A stretch of DNA of 64,000 bases from Mycolicibacterium llatzerense (lineage in GTDB: Bacteria; Actinomycetota; Actinomycetes; Mycobacteriales; Mycobacteriaceae): NCBI RefSeq assembly GCF_000878195.1, contig NZ_JXST01000030.1, forward strand, positions 1-64,000. The letters are read 5' to 3'. The notes under the pieces are model-generated. The model searched no databases. It was not told where the DNA came from and worked only from the letters and a program-made list of their open reading frames with translations. This document shows, piece by piece, positions 33,699 through 43,389 of this stretch (positions are counted from its first letter, which is position 1; every line of letters begins with the position of its first letter). Position numbers and translations under genes: made by a program.

Positions 33699-34262
33699 CG
33701 CTACCGCCGCCAGGCGCGTGCTCTTTGTCCGGAGTGTTCAGGAAACGCAACTGCGCACCTTCCTCACGAGCTGGCGAGCGCTTCAGTGACCACTCTGCTC
33801 GGGTCGTGAACTGTGAGCCTTGCTCGTGGCGGCGAATTGCTGCTGAGATCTATGCAACTTCTCAGCATGTCTTCCTCGCGTAGTTGTGAGCAATCCGCAT
33901 TGCTATCCCGCAACCGATCTCGCGGCCGCCGAATGTCCAAGCGGTGGTGCGAGCGCGATCGTCGGCTCCGGGGCTGCGCTGTACGCTCCCGCTTTGCGGA
34001 GGGCGGCCACGACTCGCGGAAGCCCTCCCTGCTAGGGAACTGTCAGCGCCAATGTCGTTGGCAGTGAATCTATTTCGACAGTGCATCGCGCCCGGGACAC
34101 GTTGAAGGAAGCGGAAGTCTCCACCAACCGTCACTGGACAGTTGTCTATTGTCGGATGTTTCGCGAATACTTCGTCGCGTGAATCTGCCGCGTCGCGCTA
34201 AGCGCTGCGGCGAATAGCGCTCGCACGCAGTGCTTTACAGATACCTTGCATAAACACCGCCC
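33699..34262. other. Intergenic stretch before the IS3 remnant
   Basis: These 564 bases hold no open frame with family features. In M. tuberculosis the gene eccB4 lies next to mycP4, which would put it in this area, but no trace of it is seen. The stretch may be scar sequence from the rearrangement that brought in the IS element. Confidence 0.4.
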
Positions 34263-34675
34263 TGAACTGTCCCGGGTTTGATGCCGGCCTCCCGCATCTG
34301 GTCGATGAATCCGCAGATCAGCGGCGGCGCGGGTCGAGCTCCCGCACGAAGAAAAGCGAGGCTGCCTTCAAAATTCGTTGGCCTCCCGCAGATCTCGGGC
34401 CTCCCGTTCAAGGTCCTTGATCCGGTGGGCTTCCTCGGAGGTGACACTTGGGCGCTCGGCGCCATCGACCTGGGCCTGCAACACCCGCCGGCGCAACGAC
34501 TCCACACCCACCCCGGCCTTGGGGCCGATCGCCTGGCGGCGTACACCGACCGATACTCACCGAGATGATCGAGCATCATCTTCACCGCACGCTCACGCTG
34601 CTCGACCGGGTAATGCTTGGGCACAATCGCCGTCTTTCTCACAGAAGGAAGCGGCATCAAACCCGGGACGGTTCA
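34263..34675 (-). mobile_element. Degraded IS3-family element with intact terminal inverted repeats
   Basis: Two 24-nt terminal repeats (34263-34286 and 34652-34675) are inverted and differ at one base; both begin TGAAC and contain GTCCCGGGTTTGATGCCG. Between them lies a frameshifted orfA and only the very start of orfB, so the element is about 413 bp and cannot transpose by itself. The bases flanking the two ends do not match, so there is no target-site duplication. This suggests deletion or recombination beside the element after insertion. The right end forms the 3' end of mycP4. Confidence 0.85.
34318..34624 (-). pseudogene. IS3-family transposase orfA, two frameshifts
   Basis: Read on the reverse strand, the gene starts with VPKHYPVEQRERAVKMMLDH and YRSVYAA, then continues in another frame with AIGPKAGVGVESLRRRVLQ and a leucine-zipper-like IKDLEREARDLREANE, and in a third frame with LKAASLFFVRELDPRRR. 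The breaks fit a small deletion after YAA and the loss of one base in the ANEIL segment. The intact protein would be the helix-turn-helix OrfA of an IS3-family transposase. Confidence 0.8.
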
Positions 34676-35976
34676 AGTCGTGATCGCCGGCGCCCGGTCA
34701 CGGCGACGGCGGCCACCGCGATGCAGATGGCGGTGCCGAGGAAGGCGATTCGGCGCGATGGCCGATGGTCGGGACCGGACGCAGGTGGTGCCTGTGCGGC
34801 GGCGATCCGCGCGGGGGCAGGTGCCGGCGTACCGCCGCTTACCGCGGCCAACGGGTCGACCACACCGCGTCCGACCTGTGCGTTCCAGCCGTCGGCGGGA
34901 TGGCGCGCGGTGTCTTCGATGCGGGCCATCACCTGCCGCGCAGACAATTGCGGTTGTCGCGAACGCAGCAGTGCCACAACACCACTGACGACAGGCGCGG
35001 CGTAGCTGGTCCCGGACAGCGGGCGGGAGTCTGGCCGGCTGTCGACGAGACCGTCGCCCTGCGCGCTGAGTGACACCACCGATTCGCCGGGTGCGGCGAC
35101 GTCGACCCAGGGTCCGGCCAGGCTGAATGGTGATGGCGTACCGGTAGTGCTGACCGAGCCGGCGGTCAGCACGTAGTCGTCGTACCACGCCGGGCTGACT
35201 ACGGTGTGCACGGTGTCCCAGTCCGGCGTGCCTGGGCGTTTGGGATCGGACAGTGGATTCTGTTGTGCGCATTCACCGCTGGCGTTGCCAGCTGCGGCGA
35301 CCACCACGACATTGCGGACATCCACGGCGTAGGCCAGTGCAGCCCCCAGCGACCGGTCGTCGAGCGGGTCTGCGGCGGGCATGCAGGCCACGGACGAGAT
35401 GTTGATGACGGTGGCGCCCGCGTCGGCTGCCGAGCGGACAGCGCGGGCGAGCGTCTCGACGTCGCCGACACCAGATATCTCGTGATCGTCGGACAGTCGG
35501 AATTTGTTGCTGGACTGGCGAATCGCCATGATGGTGGCATCGGGCGCCACACCGCTGAAGGTGGCGGGTTCAGTGGCCGTGGCGCCGATCAGGCCGGCGA
35601 TCGCCGTACCGTGGCCGTCGCAGTCCTGAGTACCGTCCCCCGATGAGACGTAATCACCGCCCGCAACCAGATGCGGCAGCAATCGGTGCCGGGCGACGCC
35701 AGTATCGATCACCGCCACCGTCTGTCCGTTGCCGCGGGAAAGCGGCCACACCGCAGCAAGGTTGAGCATGTCGAGCTGCTGTGCGGGACGTTCGTCGACC
35801 GGCTTCACCGTCGAGCACCGGTCCGACTGTTCGGTTCTACCCGGCGGCGCTGGTGCCGCGGGTCCGGGCAGTTGACTGTGATCAACCGGCTTCGGGGCAA
35901 TGGCATATGCGCACGGAGTCGCGGATGTCATCGCGACCGTCAACGCGACGGCGATCACCTGATCGCGGTGTCTCAT
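34657..35976 (-). CDS. mycP4: ESX-4 mycosin protease MycP4
   Basis: The 439-residue subtilisin-like serine protease has a signal peptide (residues 1-26), the catalytic Asp91 (VIDTGV), His122 (DGHGTA) and Ser324 (GTSYAAP), and a C-terminal membrane anchor (about 409-428) facing the cell wall side. Mycosins process or stabilise type VII secretion complexes. The ATG overlaps the eccD4 stop (ATGA). The last few codons and the stop TGA lie within the terminal repeat of the IS3 remnant, so the original C-terminal tail after the membrane anchor has been replaced. eccB4 is not present beside it. Confidence 0.93.
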   Translation of the reverse strand: MRHRDQVIAVALTVAMTSATPCAYAIAPKPVDHSQLPGPAAPAPPGRTEQSDRCSTVKPVDERPAQQLDMLNLAAVWPLSRGNGQTVAVIDTGVARHRLLPHLVAGGDYVSSGDGTQDCDGHGTAIAGLIGATATEPATFSGVAPDATIMAIRQSSNKFRLSDDHEISGVGDVETLARAVRSAADAGATVINISSVACMPAADPLDDRSLGAALAYAVDVRNVVVVAAAGNASGECAQQNPLSDPKRPGTPDWDTVHTVVSPAWYDDYVLTAGSVSTTGTPSPFSLAGPWVDVAAPGESVVSLSAQGDGLVDSRPDSRPLSGTSYAAPVVSGVVALLRSRQPQLSARQVMARIEDTARHPADGWNAQVGRGVVDPLAAVSGGTPAPAPARIAAAQAPPASGPDHRPSRRIAFLGTAICIAVAAVAVTGRRRSRLEPSRV

Positions 35977-37244
35977 CCGCCGCGTACCAATCGGAAAACG
36001 TCTGCGGCCCAGAGCGCCGACGGAGCCATCGCGACCAGCGCCGCGTATTCGAGATACACCAGGCGCCGGCCCGTCGTGGCGCTCACCGGCCCGATCCGCT
36101 GGATACCCAGAACCACCGCCACACAGCCGCCCCCGAGCCATGCCAACCAGGCGGGATACACCATCACGGTGACGACCAAAGCCCCAGTGGTGCAGATCAT
36201 TCCCGCGATCAGGACACTCCATCGGCGTGCCGGAAGCTGGTAGGACGGCGCTCGCAATGCGATCGCGGCGGCCACCACCCAGCTGAACACCAACGTCGCG
36301 GTGCTGGGCCGGTGCACGGCGGCCACCGCCACCACGATCGTGCCGACCGCCGCGGCCGCAGCCGCGCCGATCACCAACGCCGTGAGCGCCAGATGCGCAC
36401 GTGCGACCCGCTGAGCGTCGCCGTCGGCGACCGTCGCCGAATGCGGCGTGAGTCCGGCGACGGTGACAGCGCACCGCGGTGCGGCCGACAGCGCCACCAA
36501 AGCGACTGCGGTCATGGCCACACCGGTACTGGTCATTGGTAGCGACCAGACGCTCGCCACCGCCGTCGCCGCGATCATCGGCGCCGAAAACGACGCGGCC
36601 GCAATAGATGCGCGATGTGCGCCGATTCGCAGCAGGACGAGGGCCACCGCGAATGCCGCCGCTGAACCGAGGAGGACATTCGGAGCCGCGGGTCCGTCCG
36701 GAACGGCCGAGAACCCGGCCGCGAAAGCGAGTATCACGGCAGCGACCGGCCACTGCCCACGGCCGGACCGCCACGCCGCCATCAGCGCGGCCAGCGCGCC
36801 ACCACAGCTGACCACGGCTGCTGTGGGTTGATCATCGTGCATGGCGGACCAGATCAGGATCACGGCGGCGACGCTCACTGCCCACAACCCGAGTACGGGC
36901 CCGACCAGATGAGCGGTCGGACCAGCGGGGGCGTGGTCGGCGGCCATCTTTGCCGTGTGCGTCCGCAGCACGCCGAGCTCCGGGGTCATGCTGCGCAGCA
37001 GTTGCAGCACGTCACCGTCGTGAACGCCGTTTTGTCTCAACGACAATGAGCCGTCGATCGGGTCGCCGGCCGCCCGATCCAGGCACCAGCTCACGCCATC
37101 GGGCGACTCCTGGGGATGAGCCAACGCCACGATGTCAGGTAGTAGCGAGTCCACCGCGGCACCCGCTGGCAAGACCAGATCAGTGGTCTCGCTGGTGCGT
37201 TCGCCGTCGAGTCGCACCGAAAGCCGACAAAGAGATTCGGACAT
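35973..37244 (-). CDS. eccD4: ESX-4 integral membrane protein EccD4
   Basis: The 423-residue protein has an N-terminal ubiquitin-like cytosolic domain (about 1-85: LCRLSVRLDGER, then DGDVLQLLRS) followed by about eleven hydrophobic helices, the EccD/YukD layout. It forms the transmembrane channel part of the type VII secretion system with EccB, EccC and MycP. The ATG at 37244 follows ggaggg. It is divergent from eccC4 with 111 nt between, as in M. tuberculosis ESX-4. Confidence 0.93.
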   Translation of the reverse strand: MSESLCRLSVRLDGERTSETTDLVLPAGAAVDSLLPDIVALAHPQESPDGVSWCLDRAAGDPIDGSLSLRQNGVHDGDVLQLLRSMTPELGVLRTHTAKMAADHAPAGPTAHLVGPVLGLWAVSVAAVILIWSAMHDDQPTAAVVSCGGALAALMAAWRSGRGQWPVAAVILAFAAGFSAVPDGPAAPNVLLGSAAAFAVALVLLRIGAHRASIAAASFSAPMIAATAVASVWSLPMTSTGVAMTAVALVALSAAPRCAVTVAGLTPHSATVADGDAQRVARAHLALTALVIGAAAAAAVGTIVVAVAAVHRPSTATLVFSWVVAAAIALRAPSYQLPARRWSVLIAGMICTTGALVVTVMVYPAWLAWLGGGCVAVVLGIQRIGPVSATTGRRLVYLEYAALVAMAPSALWAADVFRLVRGG

Positions 37245-37355
37245 CGCACCCCCTCCGGATCGACGTGCCCGATCCCACCGTAACCGCCCATCGAACCCCT
37301 GCCCGACAGGAAAATCGATGGAACCGAACGACCTCCGCGTGCGTCTGATAGTTCG

Positions 37356-40300
37356 ATGGAATTCACCAGAGTCGCGCGATCTCCCGCAGCCGAACCGGCT
37401 GAGGGAGACATCGAGGTCCGCACGCCACCGCAGGTGCCGCGGCTGTCGGCGGGCAACGTCGTCACCCGCCTCGCACCCGTGCTGATGCTGTTGGCAATGG
37501 CCGGGATGATGGTGTTCTACTTCCGGTCGGGTTCGGTGGCAGGACGGAACCCGATGTTCCTGCTCTTCCCGGCCATGATGGTGCTGTCGATGATCGGTAG
37601 CACCGTTCTCGGGTCGCGCGGTGCGCGCCGGGCCGGTGAGATCGACGCCGATCGTCGTGAGTACCTGGTGTATCTGGACGCGATCGGTGAGTGCGCGGGA
37701 CGCACTGCCGCCGAACAGCATCGTTGGCTGCATCACAACCATCCACCGCCCGGCGCGCTGTGGACCGTGGCCGGCACCAAGCGGATGTGGCAACGCGGTT
37801 GGAACGACGACGATTTCACCGAGATTCGCGTCGGCATCGGCGACCGCCCGCTCCGCACCACGCTGGTGCCGACGCAAGTCGCCGATGACGGAGTCGCCGA
37901 CCCGTTGACCGCCTCGGCAGTCGATCGGCTGCTGCGAACCGCCGCCACAGTGGCCGATGTCCCGGTGACCATCGCCGTGAACCGGTATCGGCGGATCGAC
38001 ATCGGCGGCGGCGAGGCCCCGGGACGGGTACGTGCCATGGTCTGTCAACTGGCGTTGTGGCACGGACCTGATCACGTGAAGATCGCCGCGGTCACCCGAT
38101 CGGGCGAGTGGGACTGGCTGAAATGGCTACCGCACCATTACCGTTCGGGCGTCATCGGTGGGGTGCCACTGCGCTTCCCGGAACTCGGCGCCGTGTCTGC
38201 CATCGCCGGTTGCCACCTGGTGGTGCTGGTGGACGCCGCCCTGGCCGTGCGGTTCGAGGACACGGCGGCGGTGACGCTGCTGGTGGTCGGTGGCCCGGGC
38301 TCAGCGTCGACGCTCCCGCCCTGCTCGACCGCCGACACGCTGACGGCAGCACAAGCGGAGACCTGTGCACGCAGACTGGCGCGCTACAAACTGGCCGGCA
38401 GTGCGAACATTATTCGGCGGCAACATGATTGGACGCCCACGTGGTCGCCCCGGCCGGCCCGGCAACGTCTGCGCGTGCCGATCGGCACCGACGACACCGG
38501 GGCGGCGGTCGAACTCGACCTCAAAGAGCCGGCCGAGCACGGCATGGGTCCGCACGGCTTGTGCATCGGCGCAACGGGTTCCGGGAAATCCGAGCTATTG
38601 CGGACGCTGACGTTGGGGCTGATCAGCACGCACTCGCCCGACGAGCTGAACCTGATCCTCGTCGACTTCAAAGGCGGCGCAACGTTTCTCGGTTTTGAGA
38701 AGGCGAACCACGTCGCGGCGGTCATCACCAACCTGGCGCAAGAGGCACATCTGGTCGCCCGGATGCACGACGCCCTCGCCGGCGAGTTGACCCGGCGCCA
38801 AGGGCTGTTGCGGGCGGCCGGGAACCTGTCCGGCATCGGCGACTACCGCCGGGCCCGCGCGGCGGGTGCCGACCTGGCACCACTGCCTGCGTTGTTCATC
38901 GTGGTCGACGAGTTCTCCGAATTGCTCAGCCAGCATCCGGATTTCGCGGAGTTGTTCGTCGCCATCGGACGACTCGGCCGATCACTGGGCATTCATCTGC
39001 TGCTGGCCAGCCAGCGACTGGACGAAGGCCGCCTGCGTGGATTGGACACCCACCTCTCGTACCGGGTCTGCCTCAAGACCTTCTCGGCGGCCGAGTCCCG
39101 TGCGGTCGTCGGGGTCACCGACGCGCATGAGTTGCCCGGCACACCGGGCGCCGGCTTGCTGCGGACCGCGGACGGAAAGTTGTTGCGATTTCAGTCCACG
39201 TTCGTATCCGGGCCGGCCCCATCGAGCGATGACGACGATCCGGTGCCCGGACTGTTCACCGTCGGAGTCCCGGCGGTGTCGCCGGAGCCGTCGGCCGGCC
39301 CGACCCTGATGGACATGACCTTGGACCGGCTGACCGGGCTCGGCGCGAAAGCCCATCAGGTCTGGCTGCCACCGCTGACAGGTTCGCCCGCATTGTCCGA
39401 GTTGCTGGCGGCCGGCGCGGACCATCCGTTGTTTGTTCCGATCGGTCTGGTGGACAATCCATTTCAGCAGCGCCGCGACCCGCTGATCGTCGACCTCAGT
39501 GGCTCCGGTGGACATGTGGCGATCGTCGGCGGCCCGCGCTCAGGAAAATCGACTGCGCTGCAGGCAGTGGTGCTCGGCCTGTCCGCAACAACACCACGGC
39601 TCAGCGTCTACGGCCTGGATCTGGGTGACGGTGCGCTGACGGCGTTGCGGTGGCATCCTCAGGTCGGCGCCGTCGCCGGCCGGAACGAGCCAGAATTACT
39701 GCGGCGCATCGCGTCTCAACTGTTGACCCTGTGCCGCCGTCGCCAGGACTTTCGGCAGCAGCACGGACCTGGGGTGCCTTTTCCGGATGACTACGGTGAG
39801 GTCGTCTTGGCGGTGGACGGCTGGGCCGTGCTGCGCCGCGACTTCGATGCGCTCGAGGACACCATCACCGCAGTGGTGGCGCAGGGGCTGTCGGTCGGCG
39901 TCCACGTGGTGCTCACGGCCAGTCGGTGGGCTGAGCTGCGCCCCATGCTGAAAGATCACATAGGCACCCGGATCGAGTTGCGGCTCGGTGACCCGACGGA
40001 GTCCGAAATGGACCGTCGTCGTGCCCAGCTGCTCAGCACGTGCCCACCCGGTCGCGGCCTCACCAGAGACGGGAAGGAGTTCGTGGTCGCGCTGCCGCAA
40101 CAGCTCGACCGGATGGCGACCGATCCCTCGGGTCCCGCGCCGGTCATCGAACTGCTTCCACCGCATGTCGACTACGCGGAGCTGGTGGCCGCCGCGGAAG
40201 CGCCGCCGCGGTACGTCGTCGGAGTGGCCGAGGAGGAACTGCAACCGTTCGCACTGGATTTGGACGACGATCCGTATCTGATCCTGTTGGGCGACACAGG

Positions 40301-40898
40301 TTGCGGCAAGACCTCCGCGCTGCGGACGCTGTGCCACGCGATCATCGGACAGACGGATCCGGATCGGGCCCAGCTGCTGGTCGTGGACTTCCGGCGATCG
40401 CTGCTGGGCGTGGTGGAGCCGCCGCATCTGTTCGGCTATGCGATGTCGACTGTCACGGCGGCCGCAGAATTGGCGGCCGCGCTGTCGCTGCTGACCGCCC
40501 GGCTGCCGGGACCCGGCATCACTCAGCAGCAACTGCGGGACCGATCCTGGTGGTCCGGTCCCGAAATCCACGTCGTAGTCGACGACTACGACCTGGTCGC
40601 GAGTGCGGCGGGAAATCCGTTGAGCCCCTTGCTCGACCTGCTGCCGCACGCATCGGACATCGGGCTCCTCGTGGTGGTCGCACGCCGCTCCGGCGGGGCC
40701 GCGCGCGCCATGTTCGACCCGCTCCTGTCGCGCATGCGTGACCTGGGCGCCACCGGCATCATCATGAGCACCAGTCCCGAGGAAGGGCCGCTGCTCGGTA
40801 CCGCGCGCCCGATGACGCTTCCGCCCGGCCGGGCCGTCGTGACGCGTCGTGGGCGGCCCGATCAGCTGGTCCAAATCGGTTGGACCGATCCGCCATGA
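37356..40898 (+). CDS. eccC4: ESX-4 ATPase EccC4 (FtsK/SpoIIIE type)
   Basis: The 1180-residue protein has two membrane helices near residues 40-90 and three FtsK-like ATPase domains. Walker A motifs are GATGSGKSE (about residue 405), GGPRSGKST (about 725) and GDTGCGKTS (about 978); Walker B-type segments include LILVDFKGG and FIVVDEFSE. It recognises Esx substrates and powers secretion. EccCa and EccCb parts are fused in a single chain, as expected for ESX-4. Its stop overlaps the start of the next gene (ATGA). Confidence 0.95.
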   Translation: MEFTRVARSPAAEPAEGDIEVRTPPQVPRLSAGNVVTRLAPVLMLLAMAGMMVFYFRSGSVAGRNPMFLLFPAMMVLSMIGSTVLGSRGARRAGEIDADRREYLVYLDAIGECAGRTAAEQHRWLHHNHPPPGALWTVAGTKRMWQRGWNDDDFTEIRVGIGDRPLRTTLVPTQVADDGVADPLTASAVDRLLRTAATVADVPVTIAVNRYRRIDIGGGEAPGRVRAMVCQLALWHGPDHVKIAAVTRSGEWDWLKWLPHHYRSGVIGGVPLRFPELGAVSAIAGCHLVVLVDAALAVRFEDTAAVTLLVVGGPGSASTLPPCSTADTLTAAQAETCARRLARYKLAGSANIIRRQHDWTPTWSPRPARQRLRVPIGTDDTGAAVELDLKEPAEHGMGPHGLCIGATGSGKSELLRTLTLGLISTHSPDELNLILVDFKGGATFLGFEKANHVAAVITNLAQEAHLVARMHDALAGELTRRQGLLRAAGNLSGIGDYRRARAAGADLAPLPALFIVVDEFSELLSQHPDFAELFVAIGRLGRSLGIHLLLASQRLDEGRLRGLDTHLSYRVCLKTFSAAESRAVVGVTDAHELPGTPGAGLLRTADGKLLRFQSTFVSGPAPSSDDDDPVPGLFTVGVPAVSPEPSAGPTLMDMTLDRLTGLGAKAHQVWLPPLTGSPALSELLAAGADHPLFVPIGLVDNPFQQRRDPLIVDLSGSGGHVAIVGGPRSGKSTALQAVVLGLSATTPRLSVYGLDLGDGALTALRWHPQVGAVAGRNEPELLRRIASQLLTLCRRRQDFRQQHGPGVPFPDDYGEVVLAVDGWAVLRRDFDALEDTITAVVAQGLSVGVHVVLTASRWAELRPMLKDHIGTRIELRLGDPTESEMDRRRAQLLSTCPPGRGLTRDGKEFVVALPQQLDRMATDPSGPAPVIELLPPHVDYAELVAAAEAPPRYVVGVAEEELQPFALDLDDDPYLILLGDTGCGKTSALRTLCHAIIGQTDPDRAQLLVVDFRRSLLGVVEPPHLFGYAMSTVTAAAELAAALSLLTARLPGPGITQQQLRDRSWWSGPEIHVVVDDYDLVASAAGNPLSPLLDLLPHASDIGLLVVVARRSGGAARAMFDPLLSRMRDLGATGIIMSTSPEEGPLLGTARPMTLPPGRAVVTRRGRPDQLVQIGWTDPP

Positions 40899-42034
40899 CG
40901 GCCGTGGTGGTGGGGCCGGCGACCATCATCGGACCGGGGGATATCGACGCCGAACTTGTTACGTCCGCATTGGAGTGCATCGACGAGCAATTGGGTCTCC
41001 TGGATGCGACAGTCCTGCCCGCCGAACGCATCTGGCGCGACGCGATGACCGCGGCGATCGGTGCCGTACCAGCCGCCACGGTGGTGTGCCCGACCTGGTG
41101 GTCGGCGTCGAGGGTCGACCGGATCCGAGCCGCTGCTCACGCCGGCGGCACACGCGTCGTCATCCAGCACCGGACCGCGGCGCTCCGTGCGGCCACCGGC
41201 GAATCCGATTGCGCGGTGGTCGAACTGGGGGAGGACCTCGTGACGATCTCCGGGCCAGGAGCCGCCCCGTTCGTCGTGCGACGCACCGACGGCGCCACCG
41301 CAGAGGCCGTCATTGCAAGAACTGCGTGGGGCACACATGCGGTGATCGACGCGCCGATCGGCGTCCCCGGTGCCGCGGCCCTGGCCGCTGAAATACGGGC
41401 GCTGCTGCAGGATCAAGGCGTCACCGCTCAGATCTTGAGTTGCGACGACGTGCTCGACCATGGCGATCCGGACAACACTCCCGCTGCAGTCGGCTCGCGG
41501 TCTGCGCGGGGTCGCGTTGCAATTGTCGCCACGGCCGCCGTCGCGGTCGTCGGTGCCGTGGGACTGGGCCTGTCGAGCCGGGACACCCCGGCGGCAGTCG
41601 TCACCGCCGTAGATCCGGACCTCACGTGGCTCGTGGAAGGCCGTATCGCGGTACAGGTCCCGGCACGCTGGCCGGTCGAGCGGACGCTGACGGGCACGGG
41701 ATCGGCTCGGCTGCAGATCATTTCGCCCGATGATCGCGGCCAGATCATTCACCTCACCCAATCGGTGGTGGCGCCGGACCAGACGCTGGACGTGGCCGCG
41801 CGGTCGTTGCGAGCGGCGGCGACGAAGCTGCCGGGCGGCGTCATCGTCGACTTCGAGGACGCCGGTGTCAGTGCCGGACGCGCGGCCGTGCGGTACCGCG
41901 AGGTGCGGGGCAGGCGGGTCGTCGAGTGGACGGTGCTGCTCGATGGCCCGGTGCGCATCGCCGTGGGATGCCAGGGCGCGTCGGTCCGCGCAGCCTGTGA
42001 CACCGCCATCCGCTCTGCACGCCGAACCGATTGA
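40895..42034 (+). CDS. Type VII secretion-associated protein (Rv3446c-like)
   Basis: The 379-residue protein has an actin-like N-terminal half with conserved VVCPTWWSASRV, one transmembrane helix (about 210-230, VAIVATAAVAVVGAVGLGL) and a C-terminal extracytoplasmic domain with ISPDDRGQIIHLTQS. Position and layout match Rv3446c of M. tuberculosis ESX-4 and the family annotated as type VII secretion-associated. The ATG overlaps the eccC4 stop by four bases. Its exact role in secretion is not established. Confidence 0.88.
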   Translation: MTAVVVGPATIIGPGDIDAELVTSALECIDEQLGLLDATVLPAERIWRDAMTAAIGAVPAATVVCPTWWSASRVDRIRAAAHAGGTRVVIQHRTAALRAATGESDCAVVELGEDLVTISGPGAAPFVVRRTDGATAEAVIARTAWGTHAVIDAPIGVPGAAALAAEIRALLQDQGVTAQILSCDDVLDHGDPDNTPAAVGSRSARGRVAIVATAAVAVVGAVGLGLSSRDTPAAVVTAVDPDLTWLVEGRIAVQVPARWPVERTLTGTGSARLQIISPDDRGQIIHLTQSVVAPDQTLDVAARSLRAAATKLPGGVIVDFEDAGVSAGRAAVRYREVRGRRVVEWTVLLDGPVRIAVGCQGASVRAACDTAIRSARRTD

Positions 42035-42108
42035 AAAAACTTGGGCGGCAATGGAACCGAACGTTCCCTGGAAACGTCTAAACAATCAAAACCAATGGAG
42101 AGGAAATC

Positions 42109-42432
42109 ATGACAGCTCCGCAAAGTGGCACCCTGACTACGGATTTCGATCTGATGACGGGTATCGCAGGCAAGGTCGAGGTGCGCAACGAGGAGATCAG
42201 GGCCATGCTCGGCAACTTCATCGGCCAGATGACGGCCATCCCACCGACGGTGTGGGGCGGTGTCGCGGCGACCCGATTCCAGGACGTGGTGAACCGGTGG
42301 AACGGCGAGTCGATGAAACTGCATGCCTCGCTTCAACGTATCGCCGAAACCATCCGATCGAATGCCGCGGTGCTGAGCCAGGCGGCCGACACGCACGCCC
42401 AGCGCATCGGCGCTACCGGCCACACGATCTGA
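42109..42432 (+). CDS. esxU: WXG100 protein EsxU
   Basis: The 107-residue helical-hairpin protein has the WGG turn (VWGGVAATRF, a WXG motif) in the middle. It is a small secreted WXG100 protein that pairs with EsxT as a heterodimer and is a substrate of the ESX-4 system. The ATG is preceded by gagaggaaatc. It lies 74 nt after the Rv3446c-like gene and 13 nt before esxT, the conserved ESX-4 order. Confidence 0.92.
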   Translation: MTAPQSGTLTTDFDLMTGIAGKVEVRNEEIRAMLGNFIGQMTAIPPTVWGGVAATRFQDVVNRWNGESMKLHASLQRIAETIRSNAAVLSQAADTHAQRIGATGHTI

Positions 42433-42445
42433 CGGGACACAGCAC

Positions 42446-42742
42446 ATGCAATCAGCACTGTCCTACCACTTCGGCGAGATCGAATTCACCGTCCGCCAAC
42501 AGATTCATGCCACGTCGGCACGGATGAACACGTCGCTGGAAGAACTTCGGCAATTGGTCGCGCCTCTGCAACAGACGTGGACCCGCGAAGCCGCCGAGGC
42601 ATTCCAGGCCGAGCAGGCCCGCTGGAACCAGTCGGCGGCCGCCCTCAACGAGATTCTGCACAGCCTCGGCAACGCCGTCCGGGACGGCGCCGACGACATC
42701 GCGGCCACCGACCGGCGCGCGGCCGGCGACTGGGTTTTCTAG
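42446..42742 (+). CDS. esxT: WXG100 protein EsxT
   Basis: The 98-residue partner of EsxU is closely similar to M. tuberculosis EsxT (for example LVAPLQQTWTREAAEAF and ALNEILHSLGNAVR). The turn reads WTR instead of WXG, as in EsxT orthologs, where the partner carries the true WXG. It ends the ESX-4 operon and is followed by a strong hairpin at 42756-42804. In M. tuberculosis rplM comes next; here an ethanolamine block intervenes. Confidence 0.92.
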   Translation: MQSALSYHFGEIEFTVRQQIHATSARMNTSLEELRQLVAPLQQTWTREAAEAFQAEQARWNQSAAALNEILHSLGNAVRDGADDIAATDRRAAGDWVF

Positions 42743-42755
42743 CCCACCAGAAGCC

Positions 42756-42804
42756 CTGTGTGGTCCTGCCCCTGGAATGGAGAGCCGGGGGCGGGGCCAC
42801 ACAG
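42756..42804 (+). terminator. Hairpin terminator after the ESX-4 operon
   Basis: Two 20-nt arms (42756-42775 and 42785-42804) pair fully, with three G-U wobbles, around a 9-nt loop. The structure begins 13 nt after the esxT stop and marks the end of the eccC4-esxT transcript. Confidence 0.7.
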
Positions 42805-43021
42805 TCATTTCGCCTGGCCGGCCGGCAGAGCGAGATAGACCGGGAGACGAGAGTGGGCAGCGCCGAGCGGAAAGCGCCGCCGCAACGAGTGCGAGGGGAC
42901 GGTTTCAGCCTTTTCGGTCGCTACCTGAACGTAAGCGGAGTCCTTCGGGTGCGGCCGGTATTGGGGACGCGCAGCTGGTATTTGGCGACTGGACATCCAA
43001 TGACGCAGATAGACTGGGATC

Positions 43022-43291
43022 GTGAACGCGGCCGAGCTCGGTAGGTCGATCTTTGATCGACGGCGCCCAGCGCTGTCGGAGCGTCAGGTGGCTGTTCGGT
43101 TGACGAGCATCGACTATCACGACTGGCGGTTACTGGCATTGGACGGGTTGACCGAGGCGTTGCAGAACGATGGGCTTACGGAGGCGGAAATTGCTGCGGC
43201 ATCAGCCCTCGTCGGCTCGGGATACTTCGGTCGTAGCACGGCCGGCCTGAAGGACCTGCTGAGCACAGCGACGATAGTCAGCGCTGCCTGA
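43022..43291 (+). CDS. Small hypothetical protein
   Basis: This GTG-initiated frame of 89 residues has good GC bias and a soluble helical character (LSERQVAVRLTSIDYHDW, then GLTEAEIAAASALVGSGYFGR). A TAGACT -10-like hexamer ends six bases before the GTG, which fits a leaderless transcript. I do not recognise a family. It lies between the ESX-4 terminator and the ethanolamine regulator and could be an unrelated small gene. Confidence 0.45.
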   Translation: MNAAELGRSIFDRRRPALSERQVAVRLTSIDYHDWRLLALDGLTEALQNDGLTEAEIAAASALVGSGYFGRSTAGLKDLLSTATIVSAA

Positions 43292-43389
43292 CTCACGTCC
43301 CAGGGGCAAGATCGTGTCGTAGAACACCCAGGTCGACTACCCTGGCGGCCACGCAGGTGTGTATCCGACCTGCGAGGAGTGTGAGTGTC

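Noticed and set aside
36774..38075. Upstream extensions of the mycP4 and eccD4 frames
   Set aside because: They run through neighbouring genes; the ATGA junction and the ggaggg site fix the true starts at 35976 and 37244.
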